Below are positions 1 through 11,360 of a DNA stretch of 64,000 nucleotides, in pieces. Location of the stretch: assembly GCF_039555335.1 (NCBI RefSeq), contig NC_092628.1, forward strand, positions 76,076,713-76,140,712. Reading direction: 5' to 3'. Source of the stretch: Amphiura filiformis. Lineage: Eukaryota > Echinodermata > Ophiuroidea > Amphilepidida > Amphiuridae. A program made the position numbers and the translations under genes. A model generated the notes under the pieces. That model saw only the letters and a list, made by a program, of their open reading frames with translations. It ran no database searches and had not been told where the DNA came from. How positions within the stretch are numbered: the stretch's first letter is position 1; every line of letters begins with the position of its first letter.

Positions 1-940
1 ACGTTCGGACTTAAGTCACTTATTACCGGTAAATAAGTGACTTATGTTCGACCGTGTGGACACGACTTTAGATATAAACCTTTCCATTACTACATCATAA
101 TAAACTCAAGTATCTCTTTTTTTTTTTCAAACAGGTTTCTGTATTACAACAATCTCACATCACTCGACCATGCTTATTTTGCCACGTATTACCGCACACT
201 GAATAAACTGTAAGCAGAAAAAATGAAAATAATTTATCTGAATTTCATTGCAATTCATTTCTTTGTCATTAAATCGATAATCGATAGGTTAAAATATCAG
301 AAAGTTCAGCTGTTGTGGCGATTGTTGATGATTTATAATACAATTTAACACAATTTTATGGTTCCAGGCCTGTTTGACAGTACTATTACCATATTCTTTT
401 CAAGCAAAACGTTCAACAAAATATTGCCTATGTGTTTCATAGAAAGAATAATTGGAAGTGTTTCATAGAAAGAATAATTGGAAAAACTAAAATTTGGTTT
501 GTTCATCAGGTTTTGTGCATTTCGAGCTATAATTGAACACGCACCAGTATCTGTCTTTTTATAATATTGCCCGGTATCTTGAAAACGGCAAAACCTACAA
601 GTGGACATGGATAGCTAAAGTCAATGATCTTTATATTTCTAGATTTATTAACTATTAATGCTATTTTTATCTATTTACTTCAATTGTTTCCCCGTGTCTT
701 TTCTAGTCACCTGTATTACAACGATATAGTGTCAATTTCTAATGACGCTTTCAATCTAATTGCACCGAATGCTAAAGTGTAAGTATTGACACACTTTTAT
801 CCTACCCGGTAAAGAGGATTCATTTATTGAAAAACATGCAAAATGTGTAGTTTTCTTCTCATTGTCTTTCCATTGTAAAAATATTATGTATTTAGCACGT
901 AAATCTTTTTGTAGTTTTATCATTAAGATATCATCGCATG
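1..940. other. Intergenic, no gene seen
   Basis: No convincing coding region on either strand. Two small structures are visible. Near the left edge (about 12-46) two 12-base arms, AAGTCACTTATT and its complement, flank ACCGGT and could form a hairpin. At 432-483 a 25-base segment containing TTTCATAGAAAGAATAATTG is directly repeated. Confidence 0.5.
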
Positions 941-945
941 CTATA

Positions 946-1112
946 ATGAAAGACAGAGATAAAAAAAAAAAAAAGACTAAATCGCGTCTGACATCAGGGG
1001 AAAGGCGCGCCGTGATTGGTTGCCGGCCTGCGCAGTACGGCATTTTCTATCTGCTAGTTGTCAGAATTTTAGACGTGAGCTAGTATTTTTTTTTTATCTC
1101 TGTCTTTCATTA
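946..1112. mobile_element. Small foldback MITE (AAAGACAGAGATAAA family)
   Basis: Terminal inverted repeats start TATAATGAAAGACAGAGAT on the left and end with the exact complement near 1112, separated by about 130 bp. The symmetric TA at both tips is compatible with a TA target duplication. The left arm then continues with CGCGTCTGACATCA, which recurs in the larger element at 53449-54165, so the two belong to one family. No coding capacity. The superfamily is not certain. Confidence 0.7.
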
Positions 1113-2520
1113 TACAGTCATGGACAAAAGTTTGGAATATTTTTTTTCATAGCCCTGTTTTAATTGCGAATTTCTTACCATCAATGACCCGACAGCTATG
1201 CAAAATGGATAACGGGTGTCTGGCAAGGTCTTAGGTACCATTCCATACCACACAATATATGTAATGTAGGACAATAGCTTCTTATATGCCTGACCAATGA
1301 TCCATCGGGCATCCTTTTCGCAGTTATTTAAGCGATATGATTCATAAGGTCACATTGGCTTTTGCATTAAAGTGTGAAGAAACCAGCTTTACTTTGTTGC
1401 ATCTGTCTGTTTTATACCATATTTCTGATCATGGGGTGCGAGTTGAGCGCAGATTTATACGCCCTCGTCCCTCGTCATTGACTTACGTAATCTCGGCTAC
1501 AAACAGAAGGATATTGGTGCCGCTTTAGGAATTACATACGGTGCCGTTTCTAAAATTATGAAGAGACGTCTAGAGACCGGAACTACCACACCTAGACCAA
1601 GGTCAGGTCGGCCCCGAAAGACAACCGCCAGGGAAGACCGATCTCTCCTGAGGCTTTTGTCGCAATGGCCGCACGAAGCCTGCATCGCGGCTACGAATAG
1701 AATGGCTGAGATCCATAAACTCGCCTGTTACCATGGTTACCAGGAAACTTGTGAAAAATAGACTGGTTAGTGCAGCGCGCTTGCTTTGGTCACAGAGATA
1801 TAGGAATTTGACAGTAGGCCACTGGCGTAATGTGATCTTCAGTGACGAGGCCCGGTTCCTCCTCTACAGACAAGATGGCCGATATTCAAGGTCCGAAGAC
1901 AGGTTGGTCAAGCCCTGCTTGAGGATTATATCCTGCCTAGAGTCCAGGGAGATGGTGGTGGAATCACAGTATGGAGAGCATTTCACAGTGGATCGAAATC
2001 ACACCTCTACATGCTAGAAGGACACATGAATATGAATACATGAATACCTGTATATTCTGGATACAGTTATGCTTCCGTTTGCAAGAAGAGACTTCGGGAA
2101 CAATTCCGTGATCCAAGATGACAACACCACGGCGCACAGTGCCCAACGCGTGAAGGAATTCCTTGAAAATGAGAATGTAGAACACCTGGACTTGTCGGCT
2201 TTGAGCCCGGATATGAACCCTATAGAGAACTTATGGGCAGAAGTATCCCGCAGGTTAGGTAATATGGACAACCAACCAATCACCCTGAAGGAACTTAGAT
2301 ACGCCCTCATTGCTTGCTGGCGAGATATTCCACAAGGAACCTTGGAATACCTAGTCGAGGGAATGTCACGTCGCGTACATGACCTTGAACTGGCAAGGGG
2401 TGGACACACCAAATATTTAGTCCACACATTAGCTAAGAACTTTGGCAATGTAGAACTGCAACGTAGCATCTACATGTGTCGTCTACTTATTTATGTACCT
2501 GTACCATGTAAATATAATAC
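1113..2520 (+). pseudogene. Degenerate Tc1-like (DD34E) transposase
   Basis: A broken Tc1/mariner transposase on the + strand. The paired helix-turn-helix region lies at about 1480-1650 and includes the SGRPRKTTARED stretch typical of Tc1 proteins. The catalytic triad can be followed in different frames: the first Asp in FSDEARF (about 1840), the second in IQDDNTTAH (about 2115), and the Glu in NPIENLW (about 2220). There are 34 residues between the second Asp and the Glu, which defines DD34E. Frameshifts and stops separate the three blocks, so no intact protein is possible. A likely 5' tip, CAGTCATGGACAAAAGTTTG, occurs at 1116. I did not find its inverted partner downstream, so the 3' end is probably lost. 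Confidence 0.85.
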
Positions 2521-2525
2521 TTTTG

Positions 2526-2760
2526 ATATCTGTGGCCCCATGCATGAACCTAATATCCCACAATTCCACAATTCATAGACGTATAGAGTAACACTTATCT
2601 GTCTTTGCTAAAACACCAATAGCCTGGGTAACAAAACTTTTTCCTATAGAGGGCAGTATAATTTTTCTCACAGTGGTTCACTGAGTAAAAACTTCAAATT
2701 GAATATTCTCACTTAAGTGTCTGTGTGGGATATCAGGTTCATGCATGAGGCCACAGATAT
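2526..2760. mobile_element. Foldback MITE, about 235 bp
   Basis: The segment beginning ATATCTGTGGCCCCATGCAT at 2526 is repeated in inverted orientation ending at 2760. The arms are about 36 bases with a few mismatches. The centre is noncoding. It abuts the end of the dead Tc1-like copy and lies about 50 bp upstream of the first recognised exon of the following gene. Confidence 0.6.
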
Positions 2761-2810
2761 TATATGGAGGAAGTTTATCTAATTGTTTGTTTTGTTTGTT
2801 GCTTTTATAG

Positions 2811-2981
2811 GTATATCAGCGGTGGCAAGCTAAACAAAGTGCCGCATATTGGTCAAGATGACTTTGATATGTATGTAGAAGGAGTAGCCATTTTTAAAGA
2901 CCATGCCAGCCATATGGATGGCTTCAAAATCCTACCGCCAGTCGACAGCCGGCGCCGTGAAAGAACCAGCAGTTGCACCTG
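2811..2981 (+). CDS. Putative upstream exon of cysteine-rich multipass protein gene
   Basis: An open stretch follows a good 3' splice site (pyrimidine-rich tract then TTTTATAG at 2810). It reads YISGGKLNKV and continues into an acidic/hydrophobic segment ending near SRRRERTSSC. The 5' neighbour exon was not found. The 3' end is uncertain: GT sites at 2957, 2982 and 2991 were considered. Only the last two give the phase needed to join the exon starting at 3519, and neither has a strong donor consensus. The link to the downstream exons is inferred from position, strand and phase. Confidence 0.4.
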
Positions 2982-3518
2982 GTTTCTATTGTTCAGAATA
3001 ATAGGATGAGGTTAAACCGCCGGTTCTGCCAGATCGTCGGCGGTCGACCGGAGGTTGGGTTACGAAGTCATCCCGCTACGTGTTTGAAATTATGATTAAT
3101 TATCGCATTGTTTCAATCCCAATTATAAAGTAGGCATTAAATGAACATAGGTTACCCTTCTCAAATCTTATTACTAGATACTTAAGTAGACGTGACAACA
3201 CAAGTTTTGACCTGGGGTCATGACACAAATATGCTCATAGACTGAAGTATTCATTTATTTTGTTCAATTGCCTTGGGCCAGATTCCTCAAATCAGTCAAA
3301 CTCCCTGTCTTGGCTGTGGGCTTCATTCCAGCACAGGTCCGTTATTCGTCCCCGACTATTTTTAAAAGCACATATCGGGGTTCGGACACATCACCTGTTG
3401 ATAATGACTGTTTTGACTCTAAGTCCATAGCATGTAATAGGTGAATATAGAAATATTGTTTGTGACACAGCTCATGTAATTCAGAACAACCTTTTTTTTT
3501 ATACCAAAACACCTCCAG

Positions 3519-3709
3519 TTTCTTTATCGAAGACACATTTAACACTACCTTCGAAGTTACCGACCTAGAAATGTTGAGGAATTTTGAACCATCTGGCTTC
3601 GACTGCTATCCTCCCAGTTCTGAATATGCACATAAATCAACCTGTATGCCATGTCGTAAAGGATATTATGGCGATGGGGTATCCAGCGGATGCAAAGTTT
3701 GTCCTCCAG
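3519..3709 (+). CDS. Exon with GCC2/GCC3-like cysteine motif
   Basis: The exon lies between a CCTCCAG acceptor and a CAG/GTAAAT donor. It encodes an extracellular Cys-rich segment with the spacing CMPCRKGYYGDG...CKVCPPG, which resembles GCC2/GCC3 (ephrin-receptor-like) repeats. It ends in phase 1 (first base of a Gly codon), exactly the phase at which the large exon at 5902 begins, so the join PPG to GFFQNETG is well supported. Confidence 0.7.
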
Positions 3710-5901
3710 GTAAATGTTACTTTGAGACCATATATAGGGGTGCAAGAAAGTTGTCCTTAAAGGAAAATAATATCAACAGTAAATCCCTGGTATATTTTGG
3801 CGCTATTCGAATACAAGGTTCATGAGGGTCGTATCATCAGCATAGCGGATGTTGTTTATATGCATGTCGCCCATCTTGATTTCGCTATTAATCATAAATT
3901 CGAGATGTATGTTGATTAAGCTTCCGGAGAGAGAAGGCCACCAACTACTACGTTAAAGCCATGTTATAAAATTTTCAAACAAAATAGATTAGCATTTCTT
4001 TGCCATAAAATGTTAGCTCTTACTGTCAGATATATCCCTTTTATTTTTGAGCCGAACAACTACGGCAAAGCAAAGAAAATTGGAATTTACTACCAGCGCA
4101 CATGTCGCCAATACGTACCACTCCTTCGGTCATGTTGTGGTACGACCCTTTGTTGTGTATATCACCGTCCCGCACCCCGTGTACGTACTGTGTGTTATGA
4201 ACATCGTGTATGCGTTCGACTAATAATTCCATCGTAATACTAGTAATAAAGCGCCGGATCCGGCGTTTTATTCAAAATCTCGGATTTTGACAAAACTACA
4301 GTACCTAGAGCTAGAGTCTTGATTTTTGCAGGGTATATTGGTTTAATAAAGTATATACAATTTAATCGTGTAAAAAAAGAATGTTAAAAATTCAGTGAGG
4401 GCGTTTTCCTCAGCAAATGTTATAATATGGCTTTAAACCATACGGTGATCTTGCCAGTAACCATAACCGAGCATTTGGTATGTTTGTAGTACATACTTCC
4501 ATGAGGTTAAAAGCATAATCTTGTCTACTCCGATGGATCGTATACATTTCCACAGTGCTTCTCGTCAGATGGTATTAAATGCCACCTTGAAATTAACAAA
4601 ATTGCCGAGCATCTTTGGTACCTTGGACACGTCGAAATCCACATTCCTATATTGAAGCAAAAATGGTGAAATATGGTGCAACAGACGTCAACATTTGGGG
4701 ATGATTGTATGGAGCATCCACCATATAAAAATATTGGATGACTCACCCTTCCCTGGGATATACGCTTACGTTATGTCTCTTGACCATCTTGAAGAACACT
4801 TTCCCTGGGATGGCGGTTGGCTAGGTCTAGCTTGTCACCCTTTTTGAATACTGGTGTGATACGACACCGAGGATAAGAACTTTGCTCTAATCTTCAGGAA
4901 TTTTACATTCTGACCAGGCTGTGTTTATGATTTTAAAACTGTTTCGTCAAGGTTTCAGCAGCCACTTTATTCCAACCACATGGTTTTTTTCATGGTCATG
5001 ATGGACCACCTCTTTTGCGAGTTTAATCTTATGTATACTTCCTTGACGGGTATGACGCCTTTTATTAAACCCAAACAGGGTCCCCAACCACAAAGTGTTT
5101 TCAAACTCTACCGGGACTAAGAATTAAATGGAAATAATCAAAACTAATTGTAAGCATTCTTCAGCTAACACATATCTTTGTAAAACAAAAAAAAAAAATT
5201 AAGGTCAGTTATTTTCACACCTGTATATCTTACACAGACCCGTAACAGTAAAGGTACCTGAAGTCGGGTGCTAAATATATCTCATTTTGCTAGTGCCAAA
5301 TACATTCTAAACCAATCATTAATCCTATTGTTGAAGAGGATTTTTAAAAGCTTGTACCTATGTCAGTATACTTCGACTATATTTATGAATACGTATTTAT
5401 AAATACGCACGTGACCACCTCCTCGCTGCCATAACATCTTGCAGACAGTAAGTCTCGAAGTGACCTTCTACACAGCGGGTGGTCTTCCTGTACATTTGAA
5501 TACATAATCTGAATTTTGAATTTGCATCTTCGTTGGGATTTGCGATCACTGTCTTTATTTCTTGACCGATTTCAACGAATGAGATTTTAAATCCGAACTA
5601 AAAGATGCAGCTATTGGCTGCTGGATTTAATTATGCCATACCTGTCTTTGTTTAGGATATACAAAGATGAAAGTAACTGGGTACCTTAATTCTTTTGTGG
5701 TCTATTTATGAGTTATGAGGTGATGAGGTCTTAAGAAAAACACAAACCATATCTTCAAACAGTTGTATTTAAATGGTAGGAGTCAAAGTTCAGCAGCTGA
5801 ATGTAAGGAATGTATTAGAACGTCCTAGGTTTGTTGTTACTTTAAATTCGTTATCTCTTACGACGTATTGATGATTTAATGTTAATGTTTGTCATTTACA
5901 G

Positions 5902-7779
5902 GTGGATTTTTCCAAAATGAAACGGGTCAGATGTCAGCCTTTCATGGCGAAGTGAAGTGCAAGCACTGTAATGATGGGACCTATGTCACTGAACACAATT
6001 ACCCTGGAAAGCACGCATCAGATTGTGAAGTATGTCCAACAGGAACATACAAAGATGGACATGCGGGATATCGTGCCTGCTATTGTCTCAATAATTACTT
6101 CAGACGAGACCGATTTGGAGCGTGTGAACCGTGTCCGACGAAGGGGATCAATTGTTCACAGGAGCATCAGCGTTTACTTCCCGGATTTTGGTGGACTTGG
6201 GATTGGGGTTGTAATAAATCTGAAACTGAGAGAAATATACGCATGTACGAAGGATTTGTAACAAATCTGAAGGTTTCCAATTTCTCATATCATTTCCAAA
6301 CCACTAGATTTGCCGAAAAACTACCTAAAGCTTTCCCATGCCCTTTGGAGGGCTCATGTGCGAATGATCAAGGTGATGTCCAAGCTACTTGTGGTGTTGG
6401 CTATGATGGGTGGCTGTGTACAGAATGCTCCACTAATTACTACTCGTGGTTTCAGTACTGCTTTCAATGTCCGGAGTTGTGGAAATTCGTACTTGAAGTA
6501 TCTGCAATACTTCTAGTTTTTAGCATGGTTCTAATACTAGCATTCTGGCACTATCGAAGAAGACAAGAACAAAATCGATCGCTCATTGATGTAATTTTTG
6601 CCAGATTTAAAATTGTCCTCGGTTTTTATCAAGTAAGTGGTGCCATCTTTTCTTCACTTCATGATGTTTCATGGCCTAGTCGCTTATCAGGTCTTGGAGA
6701 CATTCTCCAAGTCCTTGAGCTGAACATCCTCCAATTGGTCGCAAAGCCTCACTGTTTTATACCGAAACTCAAATTCAACGCGTATGATGAATTCATAATT
6801 AGTATTTCTTTCATTATCCTTGTGCTGTTTTCTGCATTAATTGGATACTTTTGTATGTTGTGCTACTTGACATTTAAGCAAGTTGGACAGATCCATTTAC
6901 GGCATCGAATGTTGGAATGTAAAAAGAAATGTTACATGTACATTTTATTGTTGCTGTTTATAACGTATCCCAGTATGTGCAATGTAACATTGTCACTGCT
7001 ACCAACCGGATGCGACGACTTCTGTTTAGATGAAGAGGACATTTATTGCGTCCGGAAACTTCGTACAGATTACTCTATTGATTGCAGCACCAAAGAACAC
7101 CACTTCTTTACTTGCGCTGCTTACATCGCTTTAACCTATGTCATTGGTTTCCCTATACTCCTTTTAGTGTTACTGTTTATTCATTCAAGAGGAAAGTACA
7201 CTTCTGGTAAAGAAAATGCGATAAAAGTCAGCAGAAAGAATAACAAAGGAAGGAACTTCGTCGATCTTTCCCGGGAGCCTGATGACGACGACTGTTTAAA
7301 TATCAATGGAGATATAGGCGACTTGGACGTATCCGAAGACGATGACCCATTGCTGGATATCAGTACGAGTAGACATACAGATCTATGTTCCAATAATGAC
7401 GAACAATCATTTCCCCTCTGGTTGCGATTTTTGTGTGAGAATTATCGCGATGAATTTTGGTTTTGGGAAGTCTTAGAACTTTTGCGTAAAATATTACAGA
7501 CAGCTTTGGTGGTCTTGTATGGTTCAGACGATCCTTGGTATCTGACTGTCACCATTGCTATCTCAGTGGCATTTTTGACCAGTCATGCGTATTTTAAACC
7601 CATGAAAGACAATTTTGAGCATCGGTTACAAATGTCATCATTGGCAGCCGTTTTCCTGAATCTTTTGGTTGCCATGGCTTTGATGATGCCGAATGAACAA
7701 CAGTCATCACCAGTTGAAGCAATGGCGACTACCATCCTTCTGATTTTGCTCAACGTTGTTGTGGTCGTCTTAGTTGCAG
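5902..7779 (+). CDS. Main exon: GCC2/GCC3 repeats plus TRP-like multipass membrane domain
   Basis: This large exon encodes about 626 residues. The first ~190 are extracellular: GCC2/GCC3 (Tyr-kinase-ephrin-receptor-like) modules (CKHCNDGTYV, CEVCPTGTYKDG, CEPCPTKG) and a further Cys-rich block with CGVGYDGWLCTEC. After that come about 8-9 hydrophobic segments: about 6475-6550, 6610-6680 (weak), 6790-6870, 6930-7000, 7110-7180, 7455-7520, 7540-7600, 7625-7685 and 7725-7779. A long acidic loop (DDDDC...DLDVSEDDDP) sits between the fifth and sixth. The last part, with FWFWEVLELLRKILQ and HAYFKPMKDNFE, resembles the C-terminal membrane region of invertebrate proteins often labelled 'TRP C-terminal domain-containing'. 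That suggests a receptor- or channel-like surface protein; no ligand or ion selectivity can be inferred. The exon starts in phase 1 after TTTACAG. A GTATGG donor at 7780 (phase 1) matches the acceptor at 8274. Without that splice the frame would run on to a stop at 7832, giving a possible intron-retention form. Confidence 0.75.
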
Positions 7780-8274
7780 GTATGGTTTCTTTTTTAATTA
7801 CTTACATCCATACAACAGACGTATTTTTATGAAAGCAAAACTATAAAGCGTGTTCCACATTTAATTACATTTTATCTGGGGATCAACATAACAATATGCT
7901 TTGATTTCATATGATATCTCTATAAATAGTTACATCGTATTGGTTATGAAGTAATTAAATAAAGTGATAGAAATCACTATTATCTAGGCATACGAGCTCT
8001 GCGAGCGTGTACCGTATTTGTATTTCGTTACCGGTATTTCATATAACCCAAACATACGTCTATTTTGCTAGTTTAGCCCTTGGTACGTAAACACGACAGG
8101 AGCATAATTCAATTTGTTCTAACAAGTTCATACTAGTGTGTTGTAACTAACAAGGACGAAAGGATTAGAATCGATTTTGATTGCATCAACGTTGTAGATC
8201 GTTTTGTTAGCTCAGCTTTTAAAGCCCTAATATAGTTTACATTTGACACAAAATTCGTTCTGTCTTTCTTTCAG

Positions 8275-8504
8275 TCAACATCATCGTGCGAGTTTTGAAG
8301 TCAGTTCGGCGTTCCAAAAAGAAATCCAATTCAATTGTTGAAGGAACATTGGAGTGTTTATCTATTACTGCAGCATTATTTGGCTATATGGCGACTATAT
8401 TTAGCCATAGACCCGATGCAAGAGTGTCGGAAGGAGACCAAGGTCAACGTATGGACGACAACAACAACAGCGATAGGAAAGAGGCTGTAGGGACGCACCA
8501 TTAG
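8275..8504 (+). CDS. Last exon of cysteine-rich multipass protein; stop supplied by a MITE
   Basis: The exon follows a strong acceptor (TCTGTCTTTCTTTCAG) and continues the phase-1 codon of the preceding exon. It encodes a cytoplasmic tail of about 76 residues: NIIVRVLKSVRRSKKKS, then a Ser/Asn-rich, acidic segment. The last four codons and the TAG at 8502-8504 lie inside the inverted-repeat tip of a transposon that begins at 8489. The ancestral C-terminus was therefore probably different or longer, or the annotated end is a readthrough into the element. Confidence 0.6.
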
Positions 8505-9427
8505 ATACCAAGGGGGGCTCGGTAGTTTTTGAAAAAAAATTTTGTCGCGCCATCTGAGCAAAAAAAAAATTTGCTCCACTTCAGACTAAAAAAAAAAAAT
8601 TTGATCCACCTCGGACCAGAAAAAAAAAGATTTGATGTCAAGGGTGAAAAAAAATTTGTCACAGAATAGTGAAGAAAAATTAACCTCATATAGCTTTTAT
8701 ATTGCCAATTTTTTTCGCGCTTCGCGCGAATTTGACCCTTTTTTCATCAAGAATATATTTTAGCTTCAAACTGGTACGTATTTTGTGCGCATTTGTTTAT
8801 GAAAAGTTATTATGTGAGCCGGGTCTGCATGAGTGAAAACACTTGATTCACCAAATTCCACCCCATTGTCAAAATTATTATAGAAATCTGTGCCACATGA
8901 CTGCTTGAGAGCATAGGCGTAGATCCCGGGGGGATAAATCCCCCAATATTTGCTAGGGGTGGTCCATCATACAATCATCCCCAAAGTTGACGCCTGTATG
9001 TGGGTTTCTGACAAAATTAACCTAAAACAACCAATTTTGCGCGCTTCGCGCATTTATTCCATATTTCACCAGTTAAGCTTTAATATGCCAAAATATTTCG
9101 CGCCAGAAGAGGTTCATTATACTTCAAGAAAATTTTACACATAAAAAAATATTTTGTGGCACTCGAAATTTAGTTGCTACAAAACGTAAAAATGATTAAA
9201 AATATGGACAAATTTTTACAACTCGACAAACAAATTGTTGAAAATTAAATAGGACTTTACGATTGCAAAAAAAAAAAAATTTGCCTCTCCGAGGTGTTGA
9301 AAAAAAAAATTTTGCTTCATCCAGGGGCTAAAAAAAAAATTTTTGCTTCACCGAGGTGCTAAAAAAAAAAAATTTGTCACGACCCCAACTACCCAGCCCC
9401 CCCCTTGATATCAAATGGTGCGTCCCT
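8489..9427. mobile_element. Non-autonomous DNA transposon with poly(A)-TTTG subterminal repeats
   Basis: Inverted tips read GGGACGCACCATTAGATACC at the left and its near-complement (GGTATCTAATGGTGCGTCCC, with T/A and C/T changes) at the right, both flanked by TA. Just inside each tip is a series of roughly 28-31-bp direct repeats, each made of 8-12 A, then TTTG or TTTTG, then a variable GC-richer segment. There are about five units at 8530-8665 and four at 9265-9385. No transposase is visible. The TA flank fits Tc1/mariner-type or PIF/Harbinger-type integration, but the superfamily is not established. Confidence 0.75.
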
Positions 9428-9715
9428 AAATTTACCGTAGACAAGAAATGTTGAAAACCTGATTACTCCATCAAACGCCTGTATATTACAATTCAAAATC
9501 TAACCAGTGGTCTGAGATTTCTTCAATCCTAGCAGAGTCATACCATAGGAAATTTTGCGTTTGATCAAATCTGGTTGGATCGAAAACTTGGGCCACTAAT
9601 TTTAATTTAACTTATTATTTCAAGGTCAAATTAATTTGCACTCGCATTTTACAGGTGATAACCTCCGTGCATGCAACCATAGTGCACGAAAATGTCCATA
9701 CTCATGGTTCATTTA

Positions 9716-9850
9716 CCCAATTCTGGGAATCGAACCCAGGACTGCATGCACCAATGGCGAGTACCCCATCCATTTTGACCTTTGACCTAACCATTTTTCG
9801 TCATTTCTAGATGAGTTAACTCTTGTCTTACTGAGCCACTTTTGGTAGCA
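9716..9850 (-). repeat. tRNA-derived SINE-like fragment
   Basis: On the - strand, CCTGGGTTCGATTCCC (about 9728-9745) is a canonical Pol III B box. GTGGCTCAGTAAGACAAGAG further 5' (about 9815-9838) resembles an A box. The spacing is too long for a functional tRNA and no cloverleaf is apparent, so I read it as a SINE head or degraded copy. Confidence 0.35.
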
Positions 9851-10405
9851 CAACCTACAAAGAGGGGGTTGTTGCTCCCCTCCCCCATAATTTCCTATTA
9901 TAAATGTCATATACCATAATATTTGGTATTGTAATGTCTTTTTTAACTTATCTTCCACAGAGCTAAAAGGCTCTGTCATTTGTTGCATCAAGTCATCTTT
10001 TTTTTTCTCTCTTTTCTTTAAGCATGTATACAAAGAAAATATATGACAATACAAAATAAGAATGCACATTAATTGAAATTAGCACATGAACCACAAAACA
10101 TCCCATTACAAATTGACATTATTATGGGACTTCTCTATCCAGTGATACCAATACAAACATTCCCATTTAATATTGATATGATGTCATAATGTGAGCGCGC
10201 CCTCTCAAAATTGGAAAATACTGTCTATGTACATTTGTATAGGCAAATTTGCTTCCTTTTCTACGAACATGCAACGGTTTTCACCCGATGGATGGATCTA
10301 CAATTAGCTTAAGTCGTTTGGACGTAAACACACCAGCGGTTTTTTAAAACCTTATGCAGTTCGTAGAGCTGCTCTTGTTTTTCATGTTGTTCCTGATAAA
10401 ATAAT

Positions 10406-10552
10406 ATATCTTGACAAGCTGATATATTCTGATGTCGACTTGGTCATATCATTTATTTCACCATGTCGGGACTTTCTGATATTGTCAATGAGATAAATGA
10501 TATGACCATATCGATATCATACTGATAATATTTGTCAAGATATGTATTACCT
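10406..10552. mobile_element. Foldback MITE, about 147 bp
   Basis: The two ~50-base arms begin at ATATATCTTGACAA and end at TTGTCAAGATATGTAT and pair with a few mismatches around a short centre. Both contain TGGTCATATCATTTAT or its complement. No coding capacity. Confidence 0.55.
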
Positions 10553-11288
10553 CGCTTAATAAGTCGTCAATTAGGATGACACTTACACGCTTCCGTAATT
10601 TTATAGCTGTCAAAATACATGTAGATGACTATTTATATCTTTTAAGCCCGTAAGTCAAAATCGGGGAAAACGCAATTACAGAAGGAATTTTACTGCTTCA
10701 AAATTGACGAAGTAATAATAACAAGTTCTATTGTTAACAATCTAAATGTCAGTTTGAAAAAAGCAATATAGGTCTGACAAAAACATAACAAAGGTCTATT
10801 TTTGGCACCAAATACTTTCGAACTGAAAAGTCTCCAGCATGAATAAATATTGGCCTGTTTAATAGAATGGATTAATAATGGAATTTTAGAGCGCCTTTGA
10901 ATCACCTTTGTGAGGCTCCATAACATCTTATGCAAATAATATTATTCCTTTCATATCTGATATACTGTGAATAAATATTGTATAAATTAGTTTGAGTATA
11001 AATAAAGGAAGAAGCTTACGCTTCATACAATGGAACATAGCAACACTCAAACATTGCAAACTAGTGCATGAGATCAAATCAATGGTGCTTAACCGCAATT
11101 CTTAGCATATCAATATACAGAGGAAAGAAGAACTACGCGCACACTAGCATATTTTAACAGGATATTACAATGGAGTGAGTGGACTTGAACCCCAGACCTT
11201 CGCTGGTGTGTTATGTACTGCTTTTACTCTATACCCTGGCTACTGTTTATCCATAAGTACCAGACTTGAGATCTCATCTGTTTATCAG

Positions 11289-11360
11289 GAACAGCCTGTG
11301 TAGCTCAGTGGTTAGAGCATCGGACACTCTATCCGAAGGTTTGGAGTTCAATTCCATGAA
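11289..11360 (+). repeat. tRNA-like sequence, probably SINE-derived
   Basis: TAGCTCAGTGGTTAGAGCA is a good A box and D arm. A five-base-pair anticodon stem (TCGGA/TCCGA) encloses a seven-base loop, followed by GGAGTTCAATTCC as B box. The base before the presumed CTC anticodon is A rather than the invariant T, and no acceptor stem is seen, so a functional tRNA is unlikely. A second, inverted B-box-like word lies near 11170. Confidence 0.4.

Noticed and set aside
7780-7832. Exon 4 of the multipass protein ending at the stop at 7832
   Set aside because: A good GTATGG donor at 7780 joins in phase to a strong acceptor at 8274; the longer frame is kept only as a possible retained-intron form.
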